Shown here: piece by piece, positions 1 to 7,371 of the stretch | Layout: each line of letters opens with the position of its first letter | How positions within the stretch are numbered: the stretch's first letter is position 1 | Origin: JACVRW01 sp034664085 | GTDB taxonomy: Bacteria > Actinomycetota > Thermoleophilia > Solirubrobacterales > Thermoleophilaceae | Length of the DNA: 64,000 nt | Direction of reading: 5' to 3' | Assembly (NCBI GenBank): GCA_034664085.1 | Contig: JAXDII010000026.1 | Location: 62,001-126,000 of the forward strand | Notes under the pieces: model-generated | Database searches by the model: none | Seen by the model: the letters and a program-made list of their open reading frames with translations, nothing else | What the model was told of the DNA's origin: nothing | Program-made: the position numbers and the translations under genes

Positions 1-44
1 CCATGTTCCAGCTGGTTGGAACCGCCGCGACCCACTCGTGGCGC

Positions 45-79
45 ACCGCGGCCTCCGCTGGTGTGGCGGAGGCCGCGGT
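45..79 (-). terminator. Long perfect hairpin downstream of the cupredoxin gene
   Basis: A 14-bp perfect inverted repeat (45-58 against 66-79) encloses a 7-base loop. It lies 30 bases beyond the stop codon of the minus-strand cupredoxin gene. It has no T-tract, so it is either a U-less actinobacterial-type terminator or an mRNA 3'-end stabiliser. It could equally serve a plus-strand gene ending before the window. Confidence 0.4.
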
Positions 80-108
80 CGCCGTCATGGCAAGCGCTAC
101 GAGCGCAG

Positions 109-645
109 CTACTCGACGTCGAGCCTGCCCTGCATCCACGGGTGGATGGCACAGAGGTAGTAGAGGGACTTGCCCCGCGCGGCCGTGACCTTCACCTTGG
201 CCTTCTTGCCGGGGGCGATGACGACCGAGTCCCCGGGCTGGTTGAAGCCGTCGGGTCCCTTGTTGACCAGCAGGACCGTCGGATCCTGCTCCTCGCCCGT
301 CTCCGGGTTGACCGCGCCATGGTCGACGGCGATCTCGTCGCAGGGGCCGGGCCCGAAGCACCTGTCCATCTGCCTCAGGTTGCCGGGGAGGTCCGAGCGC
401 TTCACGAGCGAGAGCGTGTGGGGCTGCCGGCTCGTGTCGGCGATGGTGAGCGTGCCGCCTGACCTCATCGCGACGGAGTCGTGGTTGAAGCGCATCGAAT
501 CCTTGATGAAGCGGTTCGCCTTGAACGTCACCTTGCCTACGCTCTTGAGCGTGGCATTCCTTGGGGCTTCGCCGGCGAGCGCGGGCACGACGGCCGCGAG
601 GGCCAGAATGGCGCCCAGCGCAAGGGCCAGAATGCGTCTTGACAT
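109..645 (-). CDS. Secreted cupredoxin-domain (plastocyanin-like) protein
   Basis: A 178-residue exported protein, probably a type I blue-copper electron carrier or copper-binding protein at the outer face of the membrane. The start at 645 is chosen because an AGGAAGG ribosome site sits just upstream and a signal peptide (MSRRILALALGAILALAA..., cleaved near ALAGEA) follows at once. The copper ligands are visible: a His in QPHTLSL mid-protein and the C-terminal C-x2-H-x2-M cluster in YLCAIHPWM. A good promoter precedes it (739-767). It is monocistronic. Fold assignment is firm; the redox partner is unknown. Confidence 0.85.
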   Translation of the reverse strand: MSRRILALALGAILALAAVVPALAGEAPRNATLKSVGKVTFKANRFIKDSMRFNHDSVAMRSGGTLTIADTSRQPHTLSLVKRSDLPGNLRQMDRCFGPGPCDEIAVDHGAVNPETGEEQDPTVLLVNKGPDGFNQPGDSVVIAPGKKAKVKVTAARGKSLYYLCAIHPWMQGRLDVE

Positions 646-738
646 GTCCTTCCTTCCCGCCGCCGAGGCCGGCGGCGTATTCGTGTCGAGTCCTATCGAG
701 GCGGACAGCAAGTCCGTACCTCGTTTCAGGCGAAGCGC

Positions 739-767
739 AACCTAAGTTCTGGCGCCTCCCCCGTCAA
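739..767 (-). promoter_or_regulatory. Sigma-70-type promoter of the cupredoxin gene
   Basis: Read on the minus strand, TTGACG (762-767) and TAGGTT (739-744) are separated by exactly 17 bases. This matches the housekeeping sigma consensus and points at the cupredoxin start about 95 bases downstream. A small hairpin (CGGAC/GTCCG, 701-715) lies in the predicted leader. Confidence 0.7.
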
Positions 768-781
768 GGGGATATTGGCCG

Positions 782-1279
782 TTAGTCCGTGTCGAAGTGG
801 AAGGTGTCGACCGCGGTCCTCCTGCGCTCGTCCGACGCGAAGCTGCCAGAGGCGCCCTCATAGGCGCCGGTCCCGCCGATCACCGGGCCTGCGGGAGAAG
901 CGTCGCCGTTCAAGACGGCGCTCACGGCGAGCGTTCCATTCGAGAGCCTCGCGGTCGCCTCGCACAGGAAGACGCTGCGCGCGAACCTCCTGGCCCCGAG
1001 AACCGCAGTGCACTTGAAGAAGAGCTTGCCCTCGCGTTGCCTGTTCGCTGCGTCGTAGAGCGGATTGGTCCCGACGAACATGTCCCCGACTGAGACGCTC
1101 GGCTCCCCGCGCCTGGTGGACCTCGGCGCGATGTCGATGTACCGGAACGTTCCCTGGTTGTTGCGCTCGACGAACGTGAGCGTCTGTGAACCGGGGTGGC
1201 TGGCACTGGCCGACCCGGCGAGCGCGGCTGCGAGTGCGGCACTTGCCAGCGCGGCGGTGACGGCTGCTCGGCGCTTCAT
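782..1279 (-). CDS. Secreted allene-oxide-cyclase/dirigent-like barrel protein
   Basis: A 165-residue exported protein of unknown biochemical role. The start is fixed by AAAGGAGG five bases before the ATG at 1279. The signal peptide MKRRAAVTAALASAALAAAL ends near SASA-SHP. The mature part has the beta-barrel signature seen in dirigent and allene oxide cyclase-like proteins, notably VSVGDMFVGTNPLYD and the C-terminal IGGTGAYEGASGSF. In plants the fold guides phenoxy-radical coupling or fatty-acid cyclisation; bacterial members are largely uncharacterised. Two Cys residues (FFKC, FLCE) may form a disulfide. It is a single-gene unit with its own promoter. Confidence 0.75.
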   Translation of the reverse strand: MKRRAAVTAALASAALAAALAGSASASHPGSQTLTFVERNNQGTFRYIDIAPRSTRRGEPSVSVGDMFVGTNPLYDAANRQREGKLFFKCTAVLGARRFARSVFLCEATARLSNGTLAVSAVLNGDASPAGPVIGGTGAYEGASGSFASDERRRTAVDTFHFDTD

Positions 1280-1314
1280 GATGCCTCCTTTGAAGAGAGG
1301 TGACCGACCGGCCC

Positions 1315-1344
1315 AACCTATTTGCTGGGCGCGGCCACCCGCAA
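1315..1344 (-). promoter_or_regulatory. Candidate promoter of the barrel-protein gene
   Basis: On the minus strand TTGCGG (1339-1344) and TAGGTT (1315-1320) are 18 bases apart, about 40 bases upstream of the ATG. The -10 hexamer is identical to that of the neighbouring cupredoxin promoter. Confidence 0.5.
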
Positions 1345-1392
1345 GGTTCATTTCGAACCCACGGGACCCTTGCCCGGGATACTTTGCGAGCG

Positions 1393-1794
1393 ATGTCGCA
1401 CCAGAACGTCGAGGTCGTGCGCAGCCTGTTCGAGGCGCACGCGCGGCGCGACCTCGAGACGATCCGGGCGCTGTATGCGCCGGACATCGAGTGGGACGAC
1501 GTCTCCGGCCTCTGGGGCGACTGGGGAGCCCGCCGTGGCCGGGGGGACGTCGAAGACGCCTTTGCCAGCTGGTTCGAGGCGTTCGAGGACGTCACCTTCA
1601 CGGGCGAGGCCTTCCTGGACGCCGGCGAGCACGTCGTGGTCACGGTCCGCATACGCGGGCGCGGCCGGGGCAGCGGGCTCCCCGTGGACCAGCGCATCAC
1701 CCTCGTGTGGACCGTCGCCGGCGGCAGGGCCACCCGGGTGCGGGGCTATCGGGACCGGCGCGAAGCGCTAGAAGCCCTGGGGCTGTTGGAGTAG
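1393..1794 (+). CDS. SnoaL/NTF2-like protein
   Basis: A 133-residue protein of the NTF2-like superfamily (SnoaL-like group), small cone-shaped alpha+beta barrels that bind or isomerise hydrophobic ligands. The family pattern is visible: N-terminal MSHQNVEVVRSLFEAHARRD helix, LYAPDIEWDD, the FEDVTFTGEAFLD strand, the DQRITLVWTVAGGRATRVRGY core, and a C-terminal REALEALGL helix. The ATG at 1393 is chosen over upstream starts because family members begin with this Ser-x-x-Asn-Val/Leu-Glu motif. No conserved catalytic Asp/His pair can be assigned, so the function is open. A broken paralogue follows directly. Confidence 0.75.
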   Translation: MSHQNVEVVRSLFEAHARRDLETIRALYAPDIEWDDVSGLWGDWGARRGRGDVEDAFASWFEAFEDVTFTGEAFLDAGEHVVVTVRIRGRGRGSGLPVDQRITLVWTVAGGRATRVRGYRDRREALEALGLLE

Positions 1795-1820
1795 TCCCGG
1801 CGGGGGATACTGGCCGGGAG

Positions 1821-2085
1821 ATGTCGCAGGCCAGCCTGGAGGTCGTCCGGGGCGCCTTTGCCGCCGTGACGATCCCCGGGGATTCCAGAGACGATCGCCG
1901 CCAGCGGTGACGTGGGCGACCGCGTGCTGGTCCTGGGTGACGTGTCCGCCCGCGGGCGCGCAAGCGGCGCCCAGGTCGACGACCAGTGGGGATGGATCGT
2001 CGAGGTGAGAGAAGGCAGGGCCGAGAGCCTGCACGGGTTCCTCGACCAAGCCGAGGCGCTCGAAGTCGTGGGGCTGTCGAGCTAG
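1821..2085 (+). pseudogene. Decayed SnoaL/NTF2-like paralogue
   Basis: An ATG at 1821 opens MSQASLEVVRGAFAAV, matching the start of the intact neighbour, but after about 20 residues the reading frame leaves the family pattern and soon stops. In another frame, from about 1893 to the TAG at 2083-2085, the expected C-terminal half is present (GDRVLVLGDVSARGRASGA ... GWIVEVREGRAESLHGFLDQ, ending AEALEVVGLSS). About 50 central codons and the frame are lost. I read this as a tandem duplicate that suffered an internal deletion with frameshift. Confidence 0.7.
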
Positions 2086-2094
2086 GCGCCCCAG

Positions 2095-2496
2095 CTAGAT
2101 GTAGTACATCTGCGCGCCGGCCGCCTGGGCCTCGCGCTCTGCGACGTCGGCGATCGTCGATCCGCCGAGCACTCCCCTGACGGCCTCGACCGCTTCGGTC
2201 CAGACCGCTCCGTTCGTCGCTGCTCCAGGGCCCAGCTCTCCCTCCAGCAGCTCGACCACCTCGAGCACGGTGATCTCGCTGGGCGGGCGGGCGAAGCTGT
2301 AGCCGCCCTTCACGCCGCGCTGCGACTGCAGGATGCCGGCGCGGCGCAGGGTGGCGAACAGGCCCTCCAGGAACTGCACCGGGATTTCCCGTGCGCGGGC
2401 GATCTCGCCAATCGGAACCGGGGTCGACTGGCCGCGCCGGGCCAGCTCCGCCAGCGCGCGCACCGCGTAGGGCGACTTGGTGGTAATCACCAGCAC
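2095..2496 (-). CDS. Rrf2-family transcriptional regulator without Fe-S cysteines
   Basis: A 133-residue DNA-binding repressor-type protein. The winged helix-turn-helix typical of Rrf2 is clear: TTKSPYAVRALAELAR, PIGEIARAREIPVQFLEGLF, then LRRAGILQSQRGVKGGYSFA. The three Cys that bind a [2Fe-2S] cluster in IscR/NsrR are absent, so it resembles the CymR-type branch that senses by protein partner or metabolite. The start is GTG. Its start codon lies only 18 bases from that of the divergent VanZ gene. No target can be assigned from context. Confidence 0.85.
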   Translation of the reverse strand: MLVITTKSPYAVRALAELARRGQSTPVPIGEIARAREIPVQFLEGLFATLRRAGILQSQRGVKGGYSFARPPSEITVLEVVELLEGELGPGAATNGAVWTEAVEAVRGVLGGSTIADVAEREAQAAGAQMYYI

Positions 2497-2514
2497 CGGG
2501 CGTCACTCTACGGT

Positions 2515-2892
2515 ATGCGGATGGCGCCGCAGAGACGCATCACCCTGTGGCTGCCGCCGCTCGTCCTGATGGCGCTGATCTTCGTCCTCTCGGACCAGCC
2601 CAGCCTCGACTCCGGTCTCGGCTGGCTCGACACCGTCGGCCGCAAGCTCGTGCACTTCGCCGAGTACGCGCTGCTCTGCCTGCTCTGGTGGCGTCCGCTG
2701 GCCACGCTGATGCCGGCCCGGCGGGCCGCCCTGCTCGCGTTCCTGATCGCCAGCGGCTACGCCGCAACCGACGAGTTCCACCAGTCGTTCGTCGAGGGCC
2801 GCCACGGCACGCCGGTCGACTGGGCGATCGACAGCGCGGGGGCCGCCCTGGCGGCGCTCGGGCTGGGCGCGCGGCGGCGGACAGCGGCGTGA
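2515..2892 (+). CDS. VanZ-family membrane protein
   Basis: A 125-residue integral membrane protein. It shows the VanZ hallmarks: KLVHFAEYALLCLLWW, then DEFHQSFVEGRHGTPVDWAI and a final hydrophobic segment, about four membrane helices in all. VanZ in enterococci gives low-level teicoplanin resistance, but most family members are uncharacterised and this one should not be read as a resistance gene. Its stop codon overlaps the GTG start of the downstream sensor kinase (GTGA), so the two are translationally coupled. Confidence 0.8.
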   Translation: MRMAPQRRITLWLPPLVLMALIFVLSDQPSLDSGLGWLDTVGRKLVHFAEYALLCLLWWRPLATLMPARRAALLAFLIASGYAATDEFHQSFVEGRHGTPVDWAIDSAGAALAALGLGARRRTAA

Positions 2893-4070
2893 CCTTGCGC
2901 CGGCTGCCAATCGAGTCGGCGCAGCCGCTGCTGGTGTTCGCCTTCGCCCGGCTGGCAATCGTGCTGGCCGCCCTGGGCGCGCTCGGCGTGCTCGGCCTGC
3001 CGTACGAGGGCAATGGGCTCGCCGTGATCGGCGGCCTCGCCCTCCCCTGGGCGCTCGTCTGCCTGCTGCTCGCGCGCTTCACGCCCGAGCGGGCGCTGAA
3101 TCCGCTGGTCGCCGCGGGCGACATGGTCGTGTTGCTCGTGCTGGAGGCCGTCGTGCCGGACACCTACGGCGCGGTGCGTGCCGCGGCGCTCTTCCTCTTC
3201 GCTGCGCACGCGCACTTTCAGGGCGAGCTGCGCGGCGTGGCCGTCGCGGCGCTCGGCTCGTCGGCGCTGGTGCTCGCGACGGCGCTGCGGGGGGACACGC
3301 CGATCACCGGGCACATCCAGGCCTTCTACGAGACCGTCTTCATCGTGTCCTGCGTCGCCACCGGGGTGGTGGTCGGCACTCTGCGCACCGCCGAGTCGGC
3401 CAGCCGGCTGCGGGCACGCGGCCTGTCGCGCCGCACGATCCAGGCCGAGGCCGAGGTGCGCAGGCGCGTGGCCGAGGCGATCCACGACGGCCCGGTCCAG
3501 GAGCTGATCGGGCTGGACATGATGCTGTCATCGGCGCGCAAGGCGGCCGCCGAGGGCCGTGGCTCGGACGCGACGGGGCTGCTCGACGAAGCGCGCAAGC
3601 TGACCGAGCGCAACATCCGCGTGCTGCGCGACGAGCTGGTGGACCTCGGGCCCTACGCGTTCCAGGAGCTCTCGTTCGAGTCGGCGATCGAGAACTGCAT
3701 GCCGGTCTGGAAGCGGCGCTACGGCTTCGAGGTGCTGGCCATGATCGACCGCATCGACCTGCCGTCGGACATGGCCGGCGACCTGTTCGGCATCGCGCAG
3801 GAGGCGGTAGTCAACGCCGGCCGCCACGCCTGTGCGGAAAGCGTGTCGATCTCGCTCCGCACCATCGACTCGGCAGTCGAGCTGCGCGTGACCGACAACG
3901 GCGACGGCTTCCGCGACGCGGACCCGCTGGGCGCGTCCGAGCCGGGGCACCTCGGGCTGGCGATGATGCGCGAGCGCGCCGAGCTGCTCGACGGCAGGCT
4001 CGAGGTCAAGACGTCCGAGCTGGGGACGCGCGTGCTGGTGCTGGTGCCGCTGCCCCGGCGAACGCTCTAA
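2889..4070 (+). CDS. NarL-type membrane sensor histidine kinase (HisKA_3)
   Basis: A 393-residue sensor kinase. Residues 10-165 hold about five hydrophobic helices; a coiled linker follows. The dimerisation/phosphoacceptor block RRRVAEAIHDGPVQELIGLDM has the His at about residue 199, in the HD[GR]xxQ form of the NarX/DesK type. The ATPase part has the N box (IAQEAVVNAGRHA), VTDNGDGF and GHLGLAMMRERAELLDG. The GTG start overlaps the VanZ stop. No receiver-LuxR regulator is adjacent, as would be usual for this class; instead a convergent HDOD-LuxR protein lies 16 bases away. Confidence 0.9.
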   Translation: MTLRRLPIESAQPLLVFAFARLAIVLAALGALGVLGLPYEGNGLAVIGGLALPWALVCLLLARFTPERALNPLVAAGDMVVLLVLEAVVPDTYGAVRAAALFLFAAHAHFQGELRGVAVAALGSSALVLATALRGDTPITGHIQAFYETVFIVSCVATGVVVGTLRTAESASRLRARGLSRRTIQAEAEVRRRVAEAIHDGPVQELIGLDMMLSSARKAAAEGRGSDATGLLDEARKLTERNIRVLRDELVDLGPYAFQELSFESAIENCMPVWKRRYGFEVLAMIDRIDLPSDMAGDLFGIAQEAVVNAGRHACAESVSISLRTIDSAVELRVTDNGDGFRDADPLGASEPGHLGLAMMRERAELLDGRLEVKTSELGTRVLVLVPLPRRTL

Positions 4071-4086
4071 GCCCGAGCGGGGAGCG

Positions 4087-5160
4087 CTAGAGCCAGCCGC
4101 GCTCGGTGGCGATCAGAACCGCCTGTGCGCGGTCCACCGCGCCGAGCTTGGCGTAGGTGTTGTGCAGGTGCGTGCGCACCGTGCTCGTGGAGAGCTCGAG
4201 CTCGTGGGCGATCTGCTTGTAGACCTTGCCCTCGGCCAGCCGCTTGAGCACCTCGACCTCACGCGCGGAGAGCGGGCAGGGATCGACGTTGCGCTTGGCC
4301 TGGTTGGCCCCGTGCGGCAGCTCGTACATGACCTCGCGGAGCTGGTCGGTCGTCAGGCCCACCGCGCGGGCGGCCTGCAGAAGAGCCTTCGGGTTGACCG
4401 GCTGCGCGTGCCCGTAGTGGGCCAGCATGTCGGCCAGGCGCACGAGTGCGGCTTCGCCCTCGGCGTCGTCGGCGTGGTGGCGCTCGATCGCCATCGCCAG
4501 CCGGTTCGGCAGGCCCCAGCGGCGGGCCAGCACCCCACCCACGAGGGCGTGGTCGACGCCCAGCTCGAGGCGCTCCTTGTGCAGGCGCTCCTCGGGCGTG
4601 CGCGCGTTGCCGTGGATCTGAGAGGGGTAGCCCGGGTAGGCGTGGCTCAGGACGAGCTTGCCGATGTCGTGCAGGAGCGCCGAGCAGAGCAGCTCGTCGC
4701 GATCCTCGTAGTCGATCTCGCGGGCGAGCCGGTCGGCCGCCGCCTGGGTGGCGACGGCGTGAAGGCGGAAGCGCTCCGGCATCAGGTCCCAGCCGGGCGT
4801 GCGCTCGAAGAAGTCGAAGGTGACGGCCCGCGCGGCGAGCGTCTCGACGCCCTCCGGGGAGAGGATCTCGATCGCCTCGGGGATGCTGGCGACCTTGCCC
4901 TTCTTGCGCGCCGCGTTGCGGTTCGCGATGCGCAGCACCGTGATCACCAGGGCGACGTCGGACTCGACCGCGGCAACTACCTCGCCGACGGAGGTGCGGT
5001 CCGCCCGCACGACCCGCAGGACGCGGTTGCGGGACTCGGCGAGCGCCGGAAATGCCTCCAGCGCGTCGAAGGCGGCCGTCAGCCGGCGGCCGTGGCCCTC
5101 GTTGTCAGGCGCAACTACCGGATCGGTGCCGGTGGCAGTGGTCGTGGCGGCGGTCTGCAT
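4087..5160 (-). CDS. HDOD domain protein fused to a LuxR-type DNA-binding domain
   Basis: A 357-residue regulator. Residues about 35-235 form an HDOD domain: a helical array with a retained His-Asp (ALLHDIGKLVLS, 164-165) and a second His pair (ERHHAD, 228-229), metal-binding positions that many HDOD proteins have lost. Residues 296-357 are a canonical GerE/LuxR helix-turn-helix: LSAREVEVLKRLAEGKVYKQ, STSTVRTHLHNTYAKLG. There is no receiver domain. HDOD proteins act in signalling and are often non-catalytic. The combination suggests a one-component transcription factor, or an output partner for the adjacent kinase; the latter is speculation. Confidence 0.85.
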   Translation of the reverse strand: MQTAATTTATGTDPVVAPDNEGHGRRLTAAFDALEAFPALAESRNRVLRVVRADRTSVGEVVAAVESDVALVITVLRIANRNAARKKGKVASIPEAIEILSPEGVETLAARAVTFDFFERTPGWDLMPERFRLHAVATQAAADRLAREIDYEDRDELLCSALLHDIGKLVLSHAYPGYPSQIHGNARTPEERLHKERLELGVDHALVGGVLARRWGLPNRLAMAIERHHADDAEGEAALVRLADMLAHYGHAQPVNPKALLQAARAVGLTTDQLREVMYELPHGANQAKRNVDPCPLSAREVEVLKRLAEGKVYKQIAHELELSTSTVRTHLHNTYAKLGAVDRAQAVLIATERGWL

Positions 5161-5213
5161 GCTCAGTCACATTGGCTATCGGCAGGGGCGGACGAAAGGT
5201 TGAGGGGCGCGGA

Positions 5214-6473
5214 TCAGGCGCCCGAGGCCTTTTGGAGCGCGGAATCGATCCGCGCCAGCGTCTCGTCCCTGCCCAGCGCCGCGACGGACTCGAAGATCCC
5301 CGGGGACACGGTCGTGCCCGCGATCGCGACGCGAACCGGCTGGAAGACCTCCTTGGGCTTCACCTCCAGCCGCTCCACCACCCCGCGCAGGGCCTGCTCG
5401 ACCGCCGCGGTGTCGAACGGCTCCGCCTGCTCGAGCGCCTCGCGCGCCGCCTGCAGCCGCTCGGCGGCGCCGTCGCGCATCACCTTGTCCCAGGCCTGCT
5501 CCTCGAACTCCTGCGGCTCGACGAGGAACTTCGCGAGCGGCCAGAAGTCCGCGAGCGTCTGCATCTTCTCCTGGCTGATCGCCACGGCCTCCGGGGGGAT
5601 CTCGCGCCCGGTGAACTGCTCGAGCCGCGCGCGCAGGTCCTCCGGGTCGAGCTCCCGCATGTAGCGGCCGTTCATCCAGCGCAGCTTCTGCTCGTCGAAC
5701 ACGGCCGGGTTCTTCGACACCCGCCCCAGCGCAAAGCGCTCGACCAGCTCGTCGGTGCTCATCAGGGTCGTGCTCTCGTCGTAGCCCCAGCCCAGCAGTG
5801 CCAGGTAGTTGCGCACCGCCTCGGGGAGGTAGCCGGCGTCGCGCACCTCCTGCACCGAGGCCGCGCCGTGGCGCTTGGAGAGCTTCTTGCCGTCGGTGCC
5901 GTGCAGCAGCGGGATGTGCGCGTACACGGGCGGCTCGGCGCCGAGGGCGCGCAGGATCATGATCTGGCGCGGAGTGTTCGAGACGTGGTCCTGGCCGCGC
6001 ACGACGTGGGTGATGCCCATATCGCGGTCGTCCACCGCGACCGCGAGGTTGTAGAGCGGGCTGCCGTCAGAGCGCCTGATCACGAAGTCCTTGATGGCGG
6101 AGTGCGGGTTGGTGATCTCGCCGAGCACGGCGTCCTGGAAGCTGATCTCCCCCTCCTCCGGCACGCGGAAGCGCACGGCGCCCTCGTCCTCGTAGGCGTG
6201 TCCCGATTCGAGCAGCTGGTCGACGGCCTCGGCGTGCCGGTCGCGGCGCTCGGCCTGCGAGATCGGACCCTCGTCCCAGTCGAGCTCTAGCCAGCGGAGC
6301 GCATCGACGATCTGCTCCACGTTCTCGGGCGTGGAGCGCTCGCGGTCCGTGTCCTCGATGCGGAGCACGAGATCGCCGCCTTGTCCGCGGGCGAGCAGCC
6401 AGTTGTACAGTGCCGTCCTCGCGCCGCCGATGTGCAGCACGCCGGTCGGAGAGGGCGCGAATCGAAGTCTCAT
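5214..6473 (-). CDS. gltX: Glutamyl-tRNA synthetase, compact form
   Basis: Charges tRNA-Glu. A class I synthetase of 419 residues starting at MRLRFAPSPTG, with the HIGH-type motif LHIGGART (13-20), the VVRGQDHVSNTPRQ block and KLSKR (197-201, KMSKS equivalent). The C-terminal anticodon-binding half follows (NYLALLGWGYDES, VSKNPAVFDEQKLRWMNG). It is shorter than the usual 470-500 residues because the stretch between GHAYEDEGAV and RFRVPEEG lacks about 40 residues, including the Cys-rich zinc-binding insert common in this family. The start is taken at 6473; the upstream in-frame start at 6506 would overlap the divergent nfo gene. Confidence 0.95.
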   Translation of the reverse strand: MRLRFAPSPTGVLHIGGARTALYNWLLARGQGGDLVLRIEDTDRERSTPENVEQIVDALRWLELDWDEGPISQAERRDRHAEAVDQLLESGHAYEDEGAVRFRVPEEGEISFQDAVLGEITNPHSAIKDFVIRRSDGSPLYNLAVAVDDRDMGITHVVRGQDHVSNTPRQIMILRALGAEPPVYAHIPLLHGTDGKKLSKRHGAASVQEVRDAGYLPEAVRNYLALLGWGYDESTTLMSTDELVERFALGRVSKNPAVFDEQKLRWMNGRYMRELDPEDLRARLEQFTGREIPPEAVAISQEKMQTLADFWPLAKFLVEPQEFEEQAWDKVMRDGAAERLQAAREALEQAEPFDTAAVEQALRGVVERLEVKPKEVFQPVRVAIAGTTVSPGIFESVAALGRDETLARIDSALQKASGA

Positions 6474-6481
6474 CTCATCCG

Positions 6482-7351
6482 ATGCTAATTGGCGCCCACG
6501 TCTCAACGGCCGGCGGCCTCGTGCAGGCGCACGAGCGCGGCGTCGAGCGCGGCTGCCAGGCGATCCAGGTCTTCAACCAGTCGCCGCGCCAGTGGCGCCC
6601 CACGCGCTGGAAGCCGGACGACGTTGCCGAGTTCCTCGAGCTGATGAAGGACGGGCCGATCGAGTCGGTCACCATCCACGCCGTCTACCTGATCAATCCG
6701 GCCACGAAGGACAAGGAGATGCGCCGCAAGTCGGCGGACTCGCTGATCCACGCCCTGCGCATGGGCGACGAGATCGGCGCCGACGGCGTGGTCCTCCACC
6801 CCGGCTCTACCGTCGGCGAGCCGCACGACGAGGCGCTGCCGCGCGTCGGGCAGATGCTGAAGCACGCGCTCGCCGAGTCCGGCCGCTGCCGCCTGCTGCT
6901 GGAGAACACAGCCGGCGCCGGCAACACGCTGGGCCGCTCCTTCGAGGAGCTGCGCGAGCTGATCGACCTGTCCGGCGGCGACAAGCGGATCGGGCTCTGC
7001 CTCGACTCCTGCCACCTGCTGGCCAGCGGCTTCGACATCGGCACCGCCGACAAGCTCGAGAACGTGATCGACCGCTGCGTGAAGATCGCCGGCCTGCGCC
7101 GGCTGCGCTGCCTGCACGTCAACGACTCGCAGGTCCCGCTCGGCTCCAACCGCGACCGCCACGCGCCGCCGGGCGACGGCGAGCTCGGCCCGCGCGGCTG
7201 CGCCGCCTTCCTGTCGGAACCCCGCTTCGAGAAGCTGCCGGCCCTCTTCGAAGGCCCGGGCGTGGAGGGCAAGGCGCCCGGCAAGGTCGACATCGACAAG
7301 ATGAAGAAGCTGCGCTCCAACGGGCTGCGGGCGCGCAAGCGGCGCGCGTAG
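6482..7351 (+). CDS. nfo: Endonuclease IV (AP endonuclease)
   Basis: A 289-residue TIM-barrel, tri-zinc nuclease that cleaves abasic sites during base excision repair. Characteristic blocks in order: IGAHVSTAGGLVQA, QVFNQSPRQW, IHAVYLINPAT, VLHPGSTVGE, LLENTAGAGNTLGRSFEEL, GLCLDSCHLLASGFDI, LHVNDSQVPLGSNRDRH, each carrying expected His/Glu/Asp metal ligands. The ATG at 6482 follows immediately upon the divergent gltX start, leaving 8 bases between the two start codons. The final strand, which carries a Glu ligand, reads ALFEGPG where family members usually have LET[PE]; that variation deserves an alignment check. Confidence 0.92.
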   Translation: MLIGAHVSTAGGLVQAHERGVERGCQAIQVFNQSPRQWRPTRWKPDDVAEFLELMKDGPIESVTIHAVYLINPATKDKEMRRKSADSLIHALRMGDEIGADGVVLHPGSTVGEPHDEALPRVGQMLKHALAESGRCRLLLENTAGAGNTLGRSFEELRELIDLSGGDKRIGLCLDSCHLLASGFDIGTADKLENVIDRCVKIAGLRRLRCLHVNDSQVPLGSNRDRHAPPGDGELGPRGCAAFLSEPRFEKLPALFEGPGVEGKAPGKVDIDKMKKLRSNGLRARKRRA

Positions 7352-7371
7352 GCGGGCCAGCCAAGGTGGGC

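Noticed and set aside
2515..2892. VanZ gene as a glycopeptide-resistance determinant
   Set aside because: No vanHAX or vanRS genes are nearby, and stand-alone VanZ-family proteins are widespread with no shown link to resistance.
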